A DNA stretch of 36,515 nt, taken from positions 1-36,515 of the forward strand of contig JBKHBN010000018.1 in assembly GCA_046542355.1 (NCBI GenBank). Direction: 5' to 3'. How positions within the stretch are numbered: the stretch's first letter is position 1; each line of letters begins with the position of its first letter. The DNA comes from UBA1672 sp046542355 (GTDB lineage: Bacteria; Pseudomonadota; Alphaproteobacteria; Micavibrionales; Micavibrionaceae). Under the pieces are notes generated by a model, which did not search any database, was not told the origin of the DNA, and saw nothing but the letters and a program-made list of their open reading frames with translations. Both the position numbers and the translations under genes were made by a program. Positions 6,353 through 15,500 of this stretch are shown piece by piece.

Positions 6353-7513
6353 TTATGTGTCTTTTTGTTTTGTTGCGGTGATCCAGCCGCCGCCTATCAT
6401 TCGATCGTTAATATAACATACTGCGGCTTGCCCCATGGCGATCCCGTATTGTGGAGTTGAGAGGTGTATTTGCGCTGTTTTGTTGTCTTTGGTGAATAAT
6501 TTTGCTGTGACTGGTTTCATGACCGAGCGGTATTTGAGCATGATATCCAGGCCATTCTTGGCTTCTTCTTGCGTATCGTAGAGCCAGTTACAGTCTTTGA
6601 TGTCTATGATATCGCGTGCCAGAGATTCTTTGGGGCCTACGATGACCTGATTGTTATCGGGGTTGAGCGCGATGACGTATAGGGGGGTGTTGTTCTCGGA
6701 GATGCCGCCGCCAATACCAAGGCCTTTGCGCTGGCCAATAGTATAATGGATGATGCCTTTGTGCCTGCCAATGGTACGCCCGTCCCTGTGGATTATGTCT
6801 CCGGGCTTTTCTGCAGCCGGGCGCAATGTTTTTACGACGGCTGTGTAATCTCCGTTCGGGACAAAGCAGATGTCCTGGGATTCCGGTTTGTTCGCGTTTT
6901 CCAGTCCCAGTATGCGGGCGTGCTCTCTGGTTTGTTCCTTGTTCCATTTGCCTACGGGAAAGCGCAAAAAGTCGAGATGATCTTGTGATACGGCAAAGAG
7001 GAAATAGCTCTGGTCTTTGGTGACATCCTGTGCGCGAACCAGATAGGTGCGGCCCAGATCGTCTGTTGTGCTTTGGATGTAGTGGCCACTGACCATGCAA
7101 TCAGCGCCCAGCTCTTTGGCGAACTCTACCAGATCGCCGCATTTGATGGTCTGGTTGCAGCGTATGCAGGGGATGGGTGTTTCTCCACGAAGGTAGCTGT
7201 CGGCAAAGTCTTCTATGATCTGGTTGCGAAAGTCTTTTTCACGATTCACAGTGTGGTGTTCAATGCCAAGCTGTTTTGCTATGTGTTTTGCATCGCGCAG
7301 GCTTTGATCAGTGTGCACAGGATTGGCTTTTTTTGTGGCGTTGAGGGGGGCGGTGCTGTTGAGATGCAACGTTGCGCCGATGACTTCATAGCCTTCCTTG
7401 CAAAGCATGGCGGCGCAAACGGAGCTGTCAACGCCACCGGACATGGCTACGACAACGCGCGTTTGTTCAGGTGGTTTGGCGAAACCAAGACTGTTTAGCG
7501 GTGTGGTGCTCAT
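6353..7513 (-). CDS. mnmA: tRNA-specific 2-thiouridylase MnmA
   Basis: Makes the 2-thio group of the wobble uridine in tRNA-Lys, -Glu and -Gln, using ATP to activate C2 and a persulfide relay for sulfur. The 386-residue length is normal for the family. Visible motifs are the PP-loop SGGVDSS at residues 25-31, the catalytic Cys119 in PCIRCNQTIK, and the second active-site Cys216 in ESQDICFVP. A central insertion (TIGQRKGLGIGGG) and the C-terminal beta-barrel part are present and complete. The ATG at 7513 is the natural start. It stands alone on the minus strand, downstream of the orphan response-regulator pair. It works on the same nucleotide as MnmD/MnmC, encoded at 27850-29554. Confidence 0.97.
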   Translation of the reverse strand: MSTTPLNSLGFAKPPEQTRVVVAMSGGVDSSVCAAMLCKEGYEVIGATLHLNSTAPLNATKKANPVHTDQSLRDAKHIAKQLGIEHHTVNREKDFRNQIIEDFADSYLRGETPIPCIRCNQTIKCGDLVEFAKELGADCMVSGHYIQSTTDDLGRTYLVRAQDVTKDQSYFLFAVSQDHLDFLRFPVGKWNKEQTREHARILGLENANKPESQDICFVPNGDYTAVVKTLRPAAEKPGDIIHRDGRTIGRHKGIIHYTIGQRKGLGIGGGISENNTPLYVIALNPDNNQVIVGPKESLARDIIDIKDCNWLYDTQEEAKNGLDIMLKYRSVMKPVTAKLFTKDNKTAQIHLSTPQYGIAMGQAAVCYINDRMIGGGWITATKQKDT

Positions 7514-7569
7514 ATATGGGACTATATGAGTTTAGATTTGAGATGACAAGTTTTTGTGTTTATCTTGTA

Positions 7570-8115
7570 TTATTGATATTTCTCAATGGCGATTTTGACT
7601 TTGTTTTTTAGCTCCAGAGCAATGGGGTTTTCTTCATCAGATATTTTGGTTTTAAGGATGGTGCTCATCGCGTCGATATGTGCCTGAATGATAATTTTCT
7701 GGCTTTTCAGGTTCATTGTCGTTTCGGCAATATAGTCTCTGAGGGATTCCGCGAAATAGGCAACCAGCGTGAAGCCGCACAAGGCACTGATATCTTTTAT
7801 TTCGTGGGCGATTGTGAATATTTCTTTGGTTTTCTTTTTACGTGCATCACCAGCGGGCATATCCTGTATGTTTTTCCACAACTCAGTCAGTTTCTGGATT
7901 TGCTCTTTAATTTTCTGGTCGGATCCTGTGCATAATCTGGCTATGAGCGCATCGGCTTCCTTGATTTTGTTTTCTTCTATAAAGCCGTTTTCTTTCATAT
8001 TGGTGCGTATGCCTGCTTTGTTTTTCAGCAGGTTGTACTTGGCGATTAATATCTGCTCTTCTTGTTGAGGAGCAGGGGTGTTTTGCGGCTCTGTGTTGTT
8101 CGTGTTATCTGTCAT
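7570..8115 (-). CDS. Hpt-like phosphotransfer protein, partner of the adjacent response regulator
   Basis: Protein of 181 residues with a disordered, Pro/Gln/Asn-rich start (about 1-20) and an all-helical body. Around His104 it reads FTIAHEIKDISALCGFTLVA followed by YFAESLRDYI, which matches the Hpt pattern (AH-x-x-K, then a Gly and hydrophobic helix positions). His104 is therefore the likely phospho-accepting residue and Lys107 the usual neighbour. Its start overlaps the response-regulator stop by 4 nt (ATGA), so the two are translationally coupled. No histidine kinase is near. The Hpt reading comes from the motif only; similarity in the rest of the protein is weak, and it could be a related scaffold. 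Confidence 0.72.
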   Translation of the reverse strand: MTDNTNNTEPQNTPAPQQEEQILIAKYNLLKNKAGIRTNMKENGFIEENKIKEADALIARLCTGSDQKIKEQIQKLTELWKNIQDMPAGDARKKKTKEIFTIAHEIKDISALCGFTLVAYFAESLRDYIAETTMNLKSQKIIIQAHIDAMSTILKTKISDEENPIALELKNKVKIAIEKYQ

Positions 8116-8678
8116 GCGTCACGCTCTACAATGCGGGGAGAGTTTATTCGTCTGTCTGTTCCTGTTAAGGGGATGTCCTGTCGTCTGCGGTCGGGGCCGA
8201 AGTAATCGACTGATTTTATGAAGGGTCTTGGCTGATCGATGACTGAGCAGATGCGCGAGGCTAAAAGCTTTCCCGAGATCGGTTTGACCAAGATTTCGTT
8301 TACGCCCAGATCACGGGTTTTATGGGTGAGTTTTTCTGTTGTGTAGCCGCTAACAATGATGATAGGCAGGAAATGAACATCCGGCGCTTCATGGTTGCGG
8401 ATCCAGCTTACAAGCTCTTTTCCCGATCCTTTGGGCATAAGCCAGTCTGTCAGGACAATATCAACCCTGTCTATGTGGCGTGATGACCGGCGAGCGTGGG
8501 TGATGGTCAGTAAGTCAATTGCTTCGTGCGCATCGCTGCATCGCAGGACATCGCCGACACCGAAAATCTTCAGCATTTCTGTGGTCAGGCTTTGCATATA
8601 CTGGGAATCCTCAACCAGCAGAACGGTGAAGTTGCTAAGGTCGTAGGGTTCGGGTTTGTTTTGGAAAAGGGAGATCAA
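8112..8678 (-). CDS. Single-domain response regulator with FGPDRRR tail
   Basis: CheY-like receiver of 188 residues. Receiver domain about 17-145: acidic pair Glu23-Asp24, phosphorylation site Asp78 in VLTDWLMP, Ser110 in IIVSGYT and Lys132 in LVKPIS, so all key residues are present. No DNA-binding output domain follows. Instead the tail contains YFGPDRRRQDIP and a second DRR repeat, which recurs in receiver proteins of alphaproteobacteria. The start is TTG at 8678 with AAGG upstream; no ATG is available before the receiver. It is coupled by overlap to the Hpt-like gene. Its function probably lies in a phosphorelay or motility-type response, but the kinase is not in the window. Confidence 0.88.
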   Translation of the reverse strand: MISLFQNKPEPYDLSNFTVLLVEDSQYMQSLTTEMLKIFGVGDVLRCSDAHEAIDLLTITHARRSSRHIDRVDIVLTDWLMPKGSGKELVSWIRNHEAPDVHFLPIIIVSGYTTEKLTHKTRDLGVNEILVKPISGKLLASRICSVIDQPRPFIKSVDYFGPDRRRQDIPLTGTDRRINSPRIVERDA

Positions 8679-8781
8679 TGTTGTGCCTTGAAGAACTTAT
8701 TGAATGTTTGCGCGCCTATGTTAGCGAGATTGGGGGCTGCGGGTCAAGCCTATTGAAACACAGGGGTGTGATTATTATTAA

Positions 8782-9513
8782 TCAAAAGTGTACAAGCTCT
8801 GCTTGCGCCTCTTGTTTTATGATATTGGCTCTTCTTTCGACGTCTCCCAGTATTTTTTGGGCTAGATGGAGTCTTTGGTGTTTGTTTTTTAGGTTGGGTA
8901 TTTGCCCTGTATCTTTTGCGTGCTTTGCGAGTCCCAGCATTACGGCGTTCGGTAATATTTTATTTATATCTGTTAGATTCGAGGTTTCTGTAATGTATTT
9001 ATTGCTTTGCAAGGCATAGTCCGGGTAAATTTCCGGGGCTGTGGTTTCTATTTCATTCAAGATGCTTTTTTGCCCAGCGGCGCTTCTGTAGGTTGATTCT
9101 TGAACGAATAATCTTACGGCTCGCACGGGGTTTATCCGGGTCATTTCGCGCATGGTTTTGATTAAGGCAATTTTGTTTTTTCTTGCTCGTGGCAGGCGTT
9201 CTAAGGAGAATTCATCCAGACAGCGTCGGTAATCCAGATCATATGGCGCATCTTCCAATGTTAAGCACAAGAGTTCGTGGATTTGATTTTGTCTTCCTCC
9301 CGGTATTCCAGCCCCTCTTTTGGAGTGAGCCTTGATGGCATCGCGGAAGATGTATGACATATATTCTCGGCCTGCGGGAATTGCCAAGTGAAAGTGGATA
9401 TCGTTCCTTTTTTGAAGATGGGTCATGATTTGAAAAGCTGCAATAGCGTCTAACTCTTCAGGATTTGGAGCAGTTTTGCTATTTTTTTTGAATAATCCAG
9501 ACAGCGTAACCAT
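8782..9513 (-). CDS. Hypothetical protein, helical and basic
   Basis: A 243-residue soluble protein I do not recognise. No signal peptide and no membrane segment are seen. It is rich in Arg, Lys, Leu and His and looks alpha-helical, for example RLPRARKNKIALIKTMREM and the C-terminal LGDVERRANIIKQEAQAEL. It lies between the response-regulator pair and icd, divergent from icd, separated by 169 nt of AT-rich DNA. The codon pattern is like that of neighbouring chromosomal genes, so I believe it is real. It could be lineage-specific. Confidence 0.65.
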   Translation of the reverse strand: MVTLSGLFKKNSKTAPNPEELDAIAAFQIMTHLQKRNDIHFHLAIPAGREYMSYIFRDAIKAHSKRGAGIPGGRQNQIHELLCLTLEDAPYDLDYRRCLDEFSLERLPRARKNKIALIKTMREMTRINPVRAVRLFVQESTYRSAAGQKSILNEIETTAPEIYPDYALQSNKYITETSNLTDINKILPNAVMLGLAKHAKDTGQIPNLKNKHQRLHLAQKILGDVERRANIIKQEAQAELVHF

Positions 9514-9682
9514 TTTTCATAACCCTTATTTTATTTATCGAATATATATTTTTTCTCTCTTCTGGTCAAATTTGTTTTTTTGGAACAATGGTATTCATAT
9601 GCAATATTCATGTTTTGTTAAGGGCGTGTGTGGTATTTTCGGCTGTGCTTTATGAGCTTAAATTCGGAAAAAGGGGGATCTT

Positions 9683-10900
9683 ATGCGCAAAATCACAGTT
9701 AAAAATCCGGTTGTGGAGCTTGATGGGGATGAAATGACCCGTATCATCTGGGATTTTATCAAGAAAAGTCTGATTTTGCCGTATCTGGATATTGATTTGA
9801 AGTATTTTGATCTTTCTGTGCAAAATCGTGACCGGACGGATGATCAGGTGACCGTGGATGCCGCGCACAGTATCAGGAAATACCGAGTTGGCGTTAAATG
9901 TGCGACGATTACTCCTGATGAGGCGCGTGTTGCGGAGTTTGGGCTTAAAAAGATGTGGCGTTCTCCTAATGGTACCATTCGTAATATTCTGGGAGGGACG
10001 ATTTTTCGCGCGCCAATCATATGCAAGAATGTGCCGCGTTATGTGCCCGGATGGGAGGCACCTATTATTGTCGGGCGGCATGCGTTCGGGGATCAGTACA
10101 AAGCAACGGATATGAAAATATCCGAACCGGGCGTTTTGAAGATGGTTTTTACGCCAAAAGATGGCAGTGAGACGCAGGTGTGGGAGATTTTTGACTTTCC
10201 TTCCGGCGGTGTTGCTATGGGAATGTATAATCTGGATGAGAGTATTGAAGGTTTTGCGCGCTCCAGTTTTAATTACGGCCTGTTGCGTAATTATCCGGTT
10301 TATATGTCGACAAAAAATACAATCCTCAAGCAGTATGATGGGCGATTTATAGAGATATTTCAAAATGTTTATGATGAAGAGTTCAGAGACAGGTTTGAGG
10401 CTCGTGATTTGTGGTACGAGCATCGCCTGATTGATGATATGGTCGCGCAGGCTATTAAATCGAAGGGGGGGTTTGTCTGGGCGTGTAAGAATTATGATGG
10501 TGATGTGCAATCCGATATTGTGGCGCAAGGGTTTGGCTCTTTGGGGCTTATGACGTCTGTGTTGTTAACTCCTGATGGGCGGGTTGTAGAGACAGAAGCG
10601 GCGCATGGTACGGTAACACGCCATTATCGTGCTCATCAACGCGGCGAGCCAACCTCGACCAATCCTATTGCTTCTATTTTTGCATGGACAAGTGCTTTGA
10701 AATATCGCGGACAGTTTGATGAGACGCCCGATGTTGTTGCTTTTGCTGAAACGCTGGAGCGCGTATGTATTGAGACAGTAGAGGCAGGCTTTATGACCAA
10801 GGATCTGGCTTTGCTCGTTGGTAATGAGCAGGCATATCTGAGCACGCAGGAGTTCCTTGGTAAAGTCGTTGAGAAGCTTGAGACAGCTATGAATTCTTGA
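9683..10900 (+). CDS. icd: NADP-dependent isocitrate dehydrogenase
   Basis: TCA-cycle enzyme that converts isocitrate to 2-oxoglutarate with NADP. Its length of 405 residues and sequence are of the eukaryote-like (type II homodimer) class common in alphaproteobacteria, not the E. coli class. Visible signatures: NPVVELDGDEMTRIIW at the N-terminus, CATITPDEARV, WRSPNGTIRNILGGTIFR (substrate-binding region), YDGDVQSDIVAQGFGSLGLM (metal-binding Asp residues) and TEAAHGTVTRHYR (cofactor region). Near the C-terminal part TSTNPIASIFAWTSAL has Ser where Arg is usual after AWT, a minor change. The ATG has a GGGGGA Shine-Dalgarno. It is monocistronic and convergent with the Dabb gene. Confidence 0.97.
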   Translation: MRKITVKNPVVELDGDEMTRIIWDFIKKSLILPYLDIDLKYFDLSVQNRDRTDDQVTVDAAHSIRKYRVGVKCATITPDEARVAEFGLKKMWRSPNGTIRNILGGTIFRAPIICKNVPRYVPGWEAPIIVGRHAFGDQYKATDMKISEPGVLKMVFTPKDGSETQVWEIFDFPSGGVAMGMYNLDESIEGFARSSFNYGLLRNYPVYMSTKNTILKQYDGRFIEIFQNVYDEEFRDRFEARDLWYEHRLIDDMVAQAIKSKGGFVWACKNYDGDVQSDIVAQGFGSLGLMTSVLLTPDGRVVETEAAHGTVTRHYRAHQRGEPTSTNPIASIFAWTSALKYRGQFDETPDVVAFAETLERVCIETVEAGFMTKDLALLVGNEQAYLSTQEFLGKVVEKLETAMNS

Positions 10901-10901
10901 A

Positions 10902-10921
10902 GTGTCGACACGCTCTAGAGC
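10902..10921. repeat. Two abutting 10-bp palindromes between icd and the Dabb gene
   Basis: Directly after the icd stop codon, GTGTCGACAC (10902-10911) and GCTCTAGAGC (10912-10921) are each perfectly self-complementary and touch without a spacer. The second contains the stop codon of the convergent Dabb gene. No T-run follows on either side, so this is not an ordinary terminator. The first half also resembles the motif at 23909, 24943 and 25706. Confidence 0.7.
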
Positions 10922-11232
10922 GGGGTTGTTTCGTCGTCTTCCACGGGTATATCCACAGCAATGCGCTTATCGCGGATAGGGCGGACAATCTTTGTACATT
11001 CTTTATATATCGGGTGCGATTTGTAGTAGGCGAGCGTTCCTTCATCTGGAAATTCGCCGTAAACAACAACGTCTATAGTGTTGGCGCGCAGATCGACTTT
11101 TTTGTTTTTTGTTACTTTTAAGGTCCAGTCGCCTTTTATGTCTTCGAGCATTCTCAGGCCGTTATAAATGGCGTCAATGTTTTCTTTATCGCCCGGTTTT
11201 TTTGCATTGAATAGGACAATATGACGGATCAT
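10915..11232 (-). CDS. Dabb (stress-responsive alpha/beta barrel) domain protein
   Basis: Small soluble protein of 105 residues whose start MIRHIVLFNAKKPGD and middle DVVVYGEFPDEGTLAYYKSH with HPIYKE are typical of the Dabb fold, a dimeric ferredoxin-like barrel. Members occur as stress proteins or small cyclases/decarboxylases; the substrate here is unknown. Residues 1-95 cover the whole domain, with a short acidic tail. Start ATG has an AAGGGG ribosome site. The gene converges on icd, the two stop codons lying 14 nt apart in a palindromic sequence. Confidence 0.88.
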   Translation of the reverse strand: MIRHIVLFNAKKPGDKENIDAIYNGLRMLEDIKGDWTLKVTKNKKVDLRANTIDVVVYGEFPDEGTLAYYKSHPIYKECTKIVRPIRDKRIAVDIPVEDDETTPL

Positions 11233-11678
11233 ATGCGCTTACCCCTTAGAACTGTTGTTTATTTTATTTTTTGTTTGGTGTACCAAGATTTAAGTTTTAT
11301 TTTCTTTATTTAAAAAAAGGATACTAATTATGTCTTTTTTTTGTTTTCAGATCAAGGAATTCTTTGCAGTGGCAGGGCTGTTGTTCGTTTGATAGGCCAA
11401 TGCTGCGTTATTTTCAATAATGCAAAAATGCACAAAATTATGAAAATACACGGTTATATTTGTTATATGTATAATTTAATATTTCGTGTTTTTAGAGTAA
11501 TTGAACGCTTTATACACAGCTATATCAATGGTTTAAAAGAATTTTGTGGACTTATGTGTTATATTCCAATATAACATGTTGCAGTGTGGAAAAATCATCC
11601 TCCGATGTGCGTAGATTTTTCGTACCGTTGGATAGGGGATGATTTGAAAAAATAATAAAATACAAGAGAGGTTTTTGT
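11233..11678. other. AT-rich non-coding stretch with two palindromes
   Basis: These 446 bases hold no convincing gene; an open frame at 11341-11574 has no ribosome site and unlikely composition. Two symmetric elements are visible. One is TGTTATATTCCAATATAACA at 11557-11576 (9-bp arms around CC). The other has arms AAATCATCC (11592-11600) and GGATGATTT (11637-11645) with a 36-nt loop. The hydrolase gene starts 33 bp after the second one. The first could be an operator and the second an mRNA leader hairpin or small RNA; this is inference. Confidence 0.5.
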
Positions 11679-12347
11679 ATGCCAGAAGTCATTCTAAACG
11701 GTCCGGCTGGTCGTCTTGAGGGGCGCTATTATCACTCGAAGACAAAAGACGCGCCGTTAGCGTTAATTCTTCATCCTAATCCGCAGCATGGCGGTACTAT
11801 GAATAATAAGATTACATATGCTTTGTATCAGGCTTATGTTGCTCGTGGTTTTTCTGTGTTACGTTTTAACTTTCGCGGCGTTGGCCGATCGCAAGGGACA
11901 TATGATGAAGGTGAGGGGGAGTTAAGCGATGCTGCTTCAGCGCTGGACTGGATGCAGGATATTAATCCTAATGCGCCTTATGTATGGGTTGCCGGTTTTT
12001 CTTTCGGTGCCTTGATCGGGATGCAGCTTTTAATGCGCCGCCCCGAGATTCACGGTTTCATTTCTGTTGCGCCGCCTGCACATATGGATGATTTCGCGTT
12101 TCTAGCGCCATGCCCGACGTCGGGTCTTATGATCCATGGTGGGCGTGATGACATTATTCCGCAAGAGAGCGTTGCCGAGCTTGTTGAGCGGTTGCATATG
12201 CAAAAGGGTGTTCATATTGATTTTCGTGTTTTGCCTGAAGCCAATCACTTCTTTCATAATCATATTGATGAGTTGATGGGGCATGTGCATGATCATATGA
12301 ATCAAGCCAAGGGTGGTCAGGCTGTTCCGGTGAAGCTGGCGGCTTAG
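11679..12347 (+). CDS. Alpha/beta hydrolase (COG2945 type)
   Basis: Cytoplasmic serine hydrolase of 222 residues. The catalytic triad can be placed: Ser108 in the nucleophile elbow GFSFG, Asp157 or Asp158 in HGGRDDIIP, and His190 in EANHFFHNH. The N-terminal part has LILHPNPQHGGTMNNKITYA, which is diagnostic of this small hydrolase group, and LRFNFRGVGRSQG. Members hydrolyse esters, but the physiological substrate is unknown. The ATG has AGAGAGG upstream. It is followed by a strong terminator at 12384-12412, so it is probably a single-gene transcript starting in the palindrome-rich region before it. Confidence 0.92.
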   Translation: MPEVILNGPAGRLEGRYYHSKTKDAPLALILHPNPQHGGTMNNKITYALYQAYVARGFSVLRFNFRGVGRSQGTYDEGEGELSDAASALDWMQDINPNAPYVWVAGFSFGALIGMQLLMRRPEIHGFISVAPPAHMDDFAFLAPCPTSGLMIHGGRDDIIPQESVAELVERLHMQKGVHIDFRVLPEANHFFHNHIDELMGHVHDHMNQAKGGQAVPVKLAA

Positions 12348-12383
12348 TTTTTTTGTTCAGCATTTCTTTATTATTTGATAAAG

Positions 12384-12412
12384 AGCGAGTCTTGTGCAGG
12401 CTCGCTTTTTTT
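12384..12412 (+). terminator. Rho-independent terminator after the hydrolase gene
   Basis: Stem AGCGAGTC (12384-12391) with GGCTCGCT (12399-12406), including one G-U pair, loop of 7 nt, followed by a run of T up to 12412. Confidence 0.85.
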
Positions 12413-12579
12413 GCTGCAATGGTTCTTTGCTATGGGTTTTTGACGGCGGTTTTTAAAAAAACCTCTTGATTATCTGCCAAAGTGAGCAGCTTTGTGTGGC
12501 GCTCTTTTTTGCGGTGCGGTACAAAGGGGTATTCGTTTTCAGCAGATCATGGTTATGTGAGAATAGACCGGGGAGCATT

Positions 12580-15500
12580 GTGGTCGAAAAAGTAAAACAT
12601 GTCGTTTGGCACACGAGTAAGTTCAGTATCAAGTTGCTCGGCGTTTTTTTTGTTCTTGTCTTGATGATGATGGGCTGGTTTGTATGGCGTGTGTCTGATC
12701 GTCCGCTTGATGTTTCGTTTGTAAAGGGCACAATTGAGGCGGCTATGTATGATCCAGCGTCGGGTCGTTATGCGCGGATGGGCAGGGCTGTTTTATTCTG
12801 GCCGGATCTTAAAGGACCTTTATATCTGCAAATTCATGATGGACAGTTTTTTAACAAGCAGGGTGTTGTTATTGGCTCAATACGTCAGTTAGATGTCAGT
12901 TTTTCACGCACAGGGCTTTTATTTGGTCGTATTATGCCCAAGGCCGTTATTTTGAAGCAGCCGCTGGTTCGTTTAACACGATTGGAGGATGGAGAGTTTT
13001 CTTTTGATATTGGCGCGCGCGCCGGACAAGATTTGCAGCCGGATAAGAAGCCCGGAGCCGAGGGGTTGTCCAGCGATGCCGTTATGGAGATGATTTCATA
13101 TATTGCGCGTCCTGAATCGGAAGATAAGGAGGGTTCTGATTCCCTGTTTCTGCAGCTTCGCGGTTTTTCTATTGAGGGTGCGCGTCTTCTTATTGATGAT
13201 AAGGTTATTCAGCAAACATGGTCTTTGCCGGATTTTGATCTTGAGTTTTTGAGCGTTCCTGAAGGCGCGCAGGGCAATATTAATATGACTTTGCCGGGCA
13301 CAGGGCTTGAGGACTCGGCGCTTGATATCGCACTGGATTATAATTGGGCGCAAGGGCGCATTGCGCTTAAGGCCGATGTGGAAGATCTGCATGTTAATGA
13401 TATTATAGGGAAAATTCCCAGTCTGGATATTCCGGCAGCGCAGGAAATGGTTGTTGATGCCCATATAGAGACGCTTTTGGATGATACAAGCTTTTTACCC
13501 TCGGATGTGCGTATTGATGTTCGTTCGGCTGGCGGGAAGATTGTTCACCCCAAGTTATCAGAGGATGCTCTTTCTTACGAAAATCTGGCATTTAATGCGA
13601 CATATAATTATTCAGGGAAAAGCCTGCAGTTGCGTGATACGCATGTTTCTCTTGGCGGGATTACTTTTGAATTTAGCGGTACGTTAACGCATGACAGTAA
13701 GAGTGTGCGCGGGCCTGTGCGTGTCTGGGCCAAAGATGTTGAGCAGGCTAAAATTGATGGGATCTGGCCGAAGTTTCTGCGCGGTGAAGATGCGGAGAAA
13801 TGGATTGTCCACCGGATGGATGATGGTGTGTTTGAGGAAATTTCTGCCAGTCTTGATTTTTTGGCCGAGCGGCAAAGAGGGGGGGATTCGCTTACGGATA
13901 TTGAACCGCAGGCCGGGGTGGTCGGAGAGATGTCTGCGTCTGAAGAGGTTATTGTCAATGAATTTGAGGATGATGCTGTTGTTTTCGATTTGGCGCAAGG
14001 TGTGATTGTGAGCAAGGAGGAGGCTGATCTTCAGGAGGGTGAAGATGTTCTTTTATCTGATAATCAGGAAGATGATCGTGAATTTTTTTGGCTGATTGAT
14101 ATACAAAATGTTCTTGTAGATTTTAAGGCCAGAGATATGACGCTGGATTATCATGCTCCTCTACCAAAGGCGAGCGGGCTTAAAGGGTCAGGGCGTTTCG
14201 ATGTATCAAAGGATACGCTCAGTATTGATATTGAAAGCGCAAAGATTGATGGTATGGATGTTGGAAAATCCACTTTGTTTTTTGATGAGCTGGTTGCGGA
14301 AGGAGTTGGGGATGCCGATCTGCGTTTTGAGTTAAATGGTAAAATTTCTGAGGTTTTGCGTTATATTTCCAATGAACCGATTAATCTGGGTGATGATATT
14401 GCCATGGATATTAATGAGGTGAAGGGTAATGCTGATCTCGATATCTGGCTTAATTTTCCAGCGCGCGGTGATGTGAAGCTTAATCAGTTCAAGATTGATA
14501 TTGGTGGTACGTTGTCTGATGTTTTGTTTCCCGGCGTTGTGCGTGATCTTGACATTAGCGGCGGGCCGCTTGAGTTGTCTGTAAAGGATAATAAGGTGCG
14601 CGTTGAGGGAGCGGCACTATTGGATGGGCGGCAGACTGATTTGAGCTGGGAGGCTTTTCTTAAAAGTGAGGGGCAGCCTTATGAGGAGAAGATACAGGCG
14701 AATTTGCAGGTCGATGATGATTTGCGTGCGAAATTGGGAATCGATTTAACGGAGTTTTTAGAAGGGGTTATTGATACGGCTTTGACCTATACGGTTTATC
14801 AGGATGGCACGGCTGTGGCGGATGTAAAAGCAGATTTAACGCCGGCGAAGTTTTTTGTTGATTCGTTTGATTATGAGAAGTCTGAGGGGCAAGGTGGACA
14901 GGCGAATTTTGAAGCTTTATTTGATCGCGGTACGCTTATAAAGGTTCACAATTTGAGAGGGCAAACGCCTGATTTTACGCTTGAGGGGGGAACGCTTGAT
15001 TTTATTTCTGTGCCGGTTTCCGGTGAGGAAGGAGAGATGCAGGTTTTTCTTTTTGGAGGTCAGATTGACGCTTTTACTTTGGGGGAGACGCAGGCAGCGC
15101 TTGAGTTTTCTTATGATGAGATGCGTGCGGTGGATATTAAAATGGAGGCTGCTTTTCTTGATGCTCGTCCTTTTTTGAATGCTGAGGAGCAAGGGCAAGT
15201 GGATGGGCAGCCTGTGGCTTATGATTTTCCGCCAATGCGAATCGGGGTGCAGGCAGATAGCGTGCGCACAGCGCCGCAAAAAACAGCTCAGGATGTGCGC
15301 ATTGATATGGAGATTGACGGGCAGGGGCGCTTTGATAGGATGGATATGGATGGGCGGATCGGTTCGTCTAATGTGCTTGTGCGCTTTAATGATGCGGGTG
15401 ATAAGGATGGCGGGCGTACATTTCGCCTAAGGACGAAAGATGCCGGGGCGCTGCTTAGTGCCTTTGGGGTCTATAACAATCTGGTTGGTGGGGCGATGGT

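Noticed and set aside
9650..10528. Long minus-strand open frame (292 codons) opposite icd
   Set aside because: It lies fully over the conserved icd gene, is rich in Arg, His, Asn and Ile as expected from a reverse reading, and has no recognisable motif.
11341..11574. Open frame of 77 codons in the AT-rich intergenic region
   Set aside because: No ribosome site, rich in Ile/Tyr/Phe/Cys, ends inside a palindrome; more likely non-coding.
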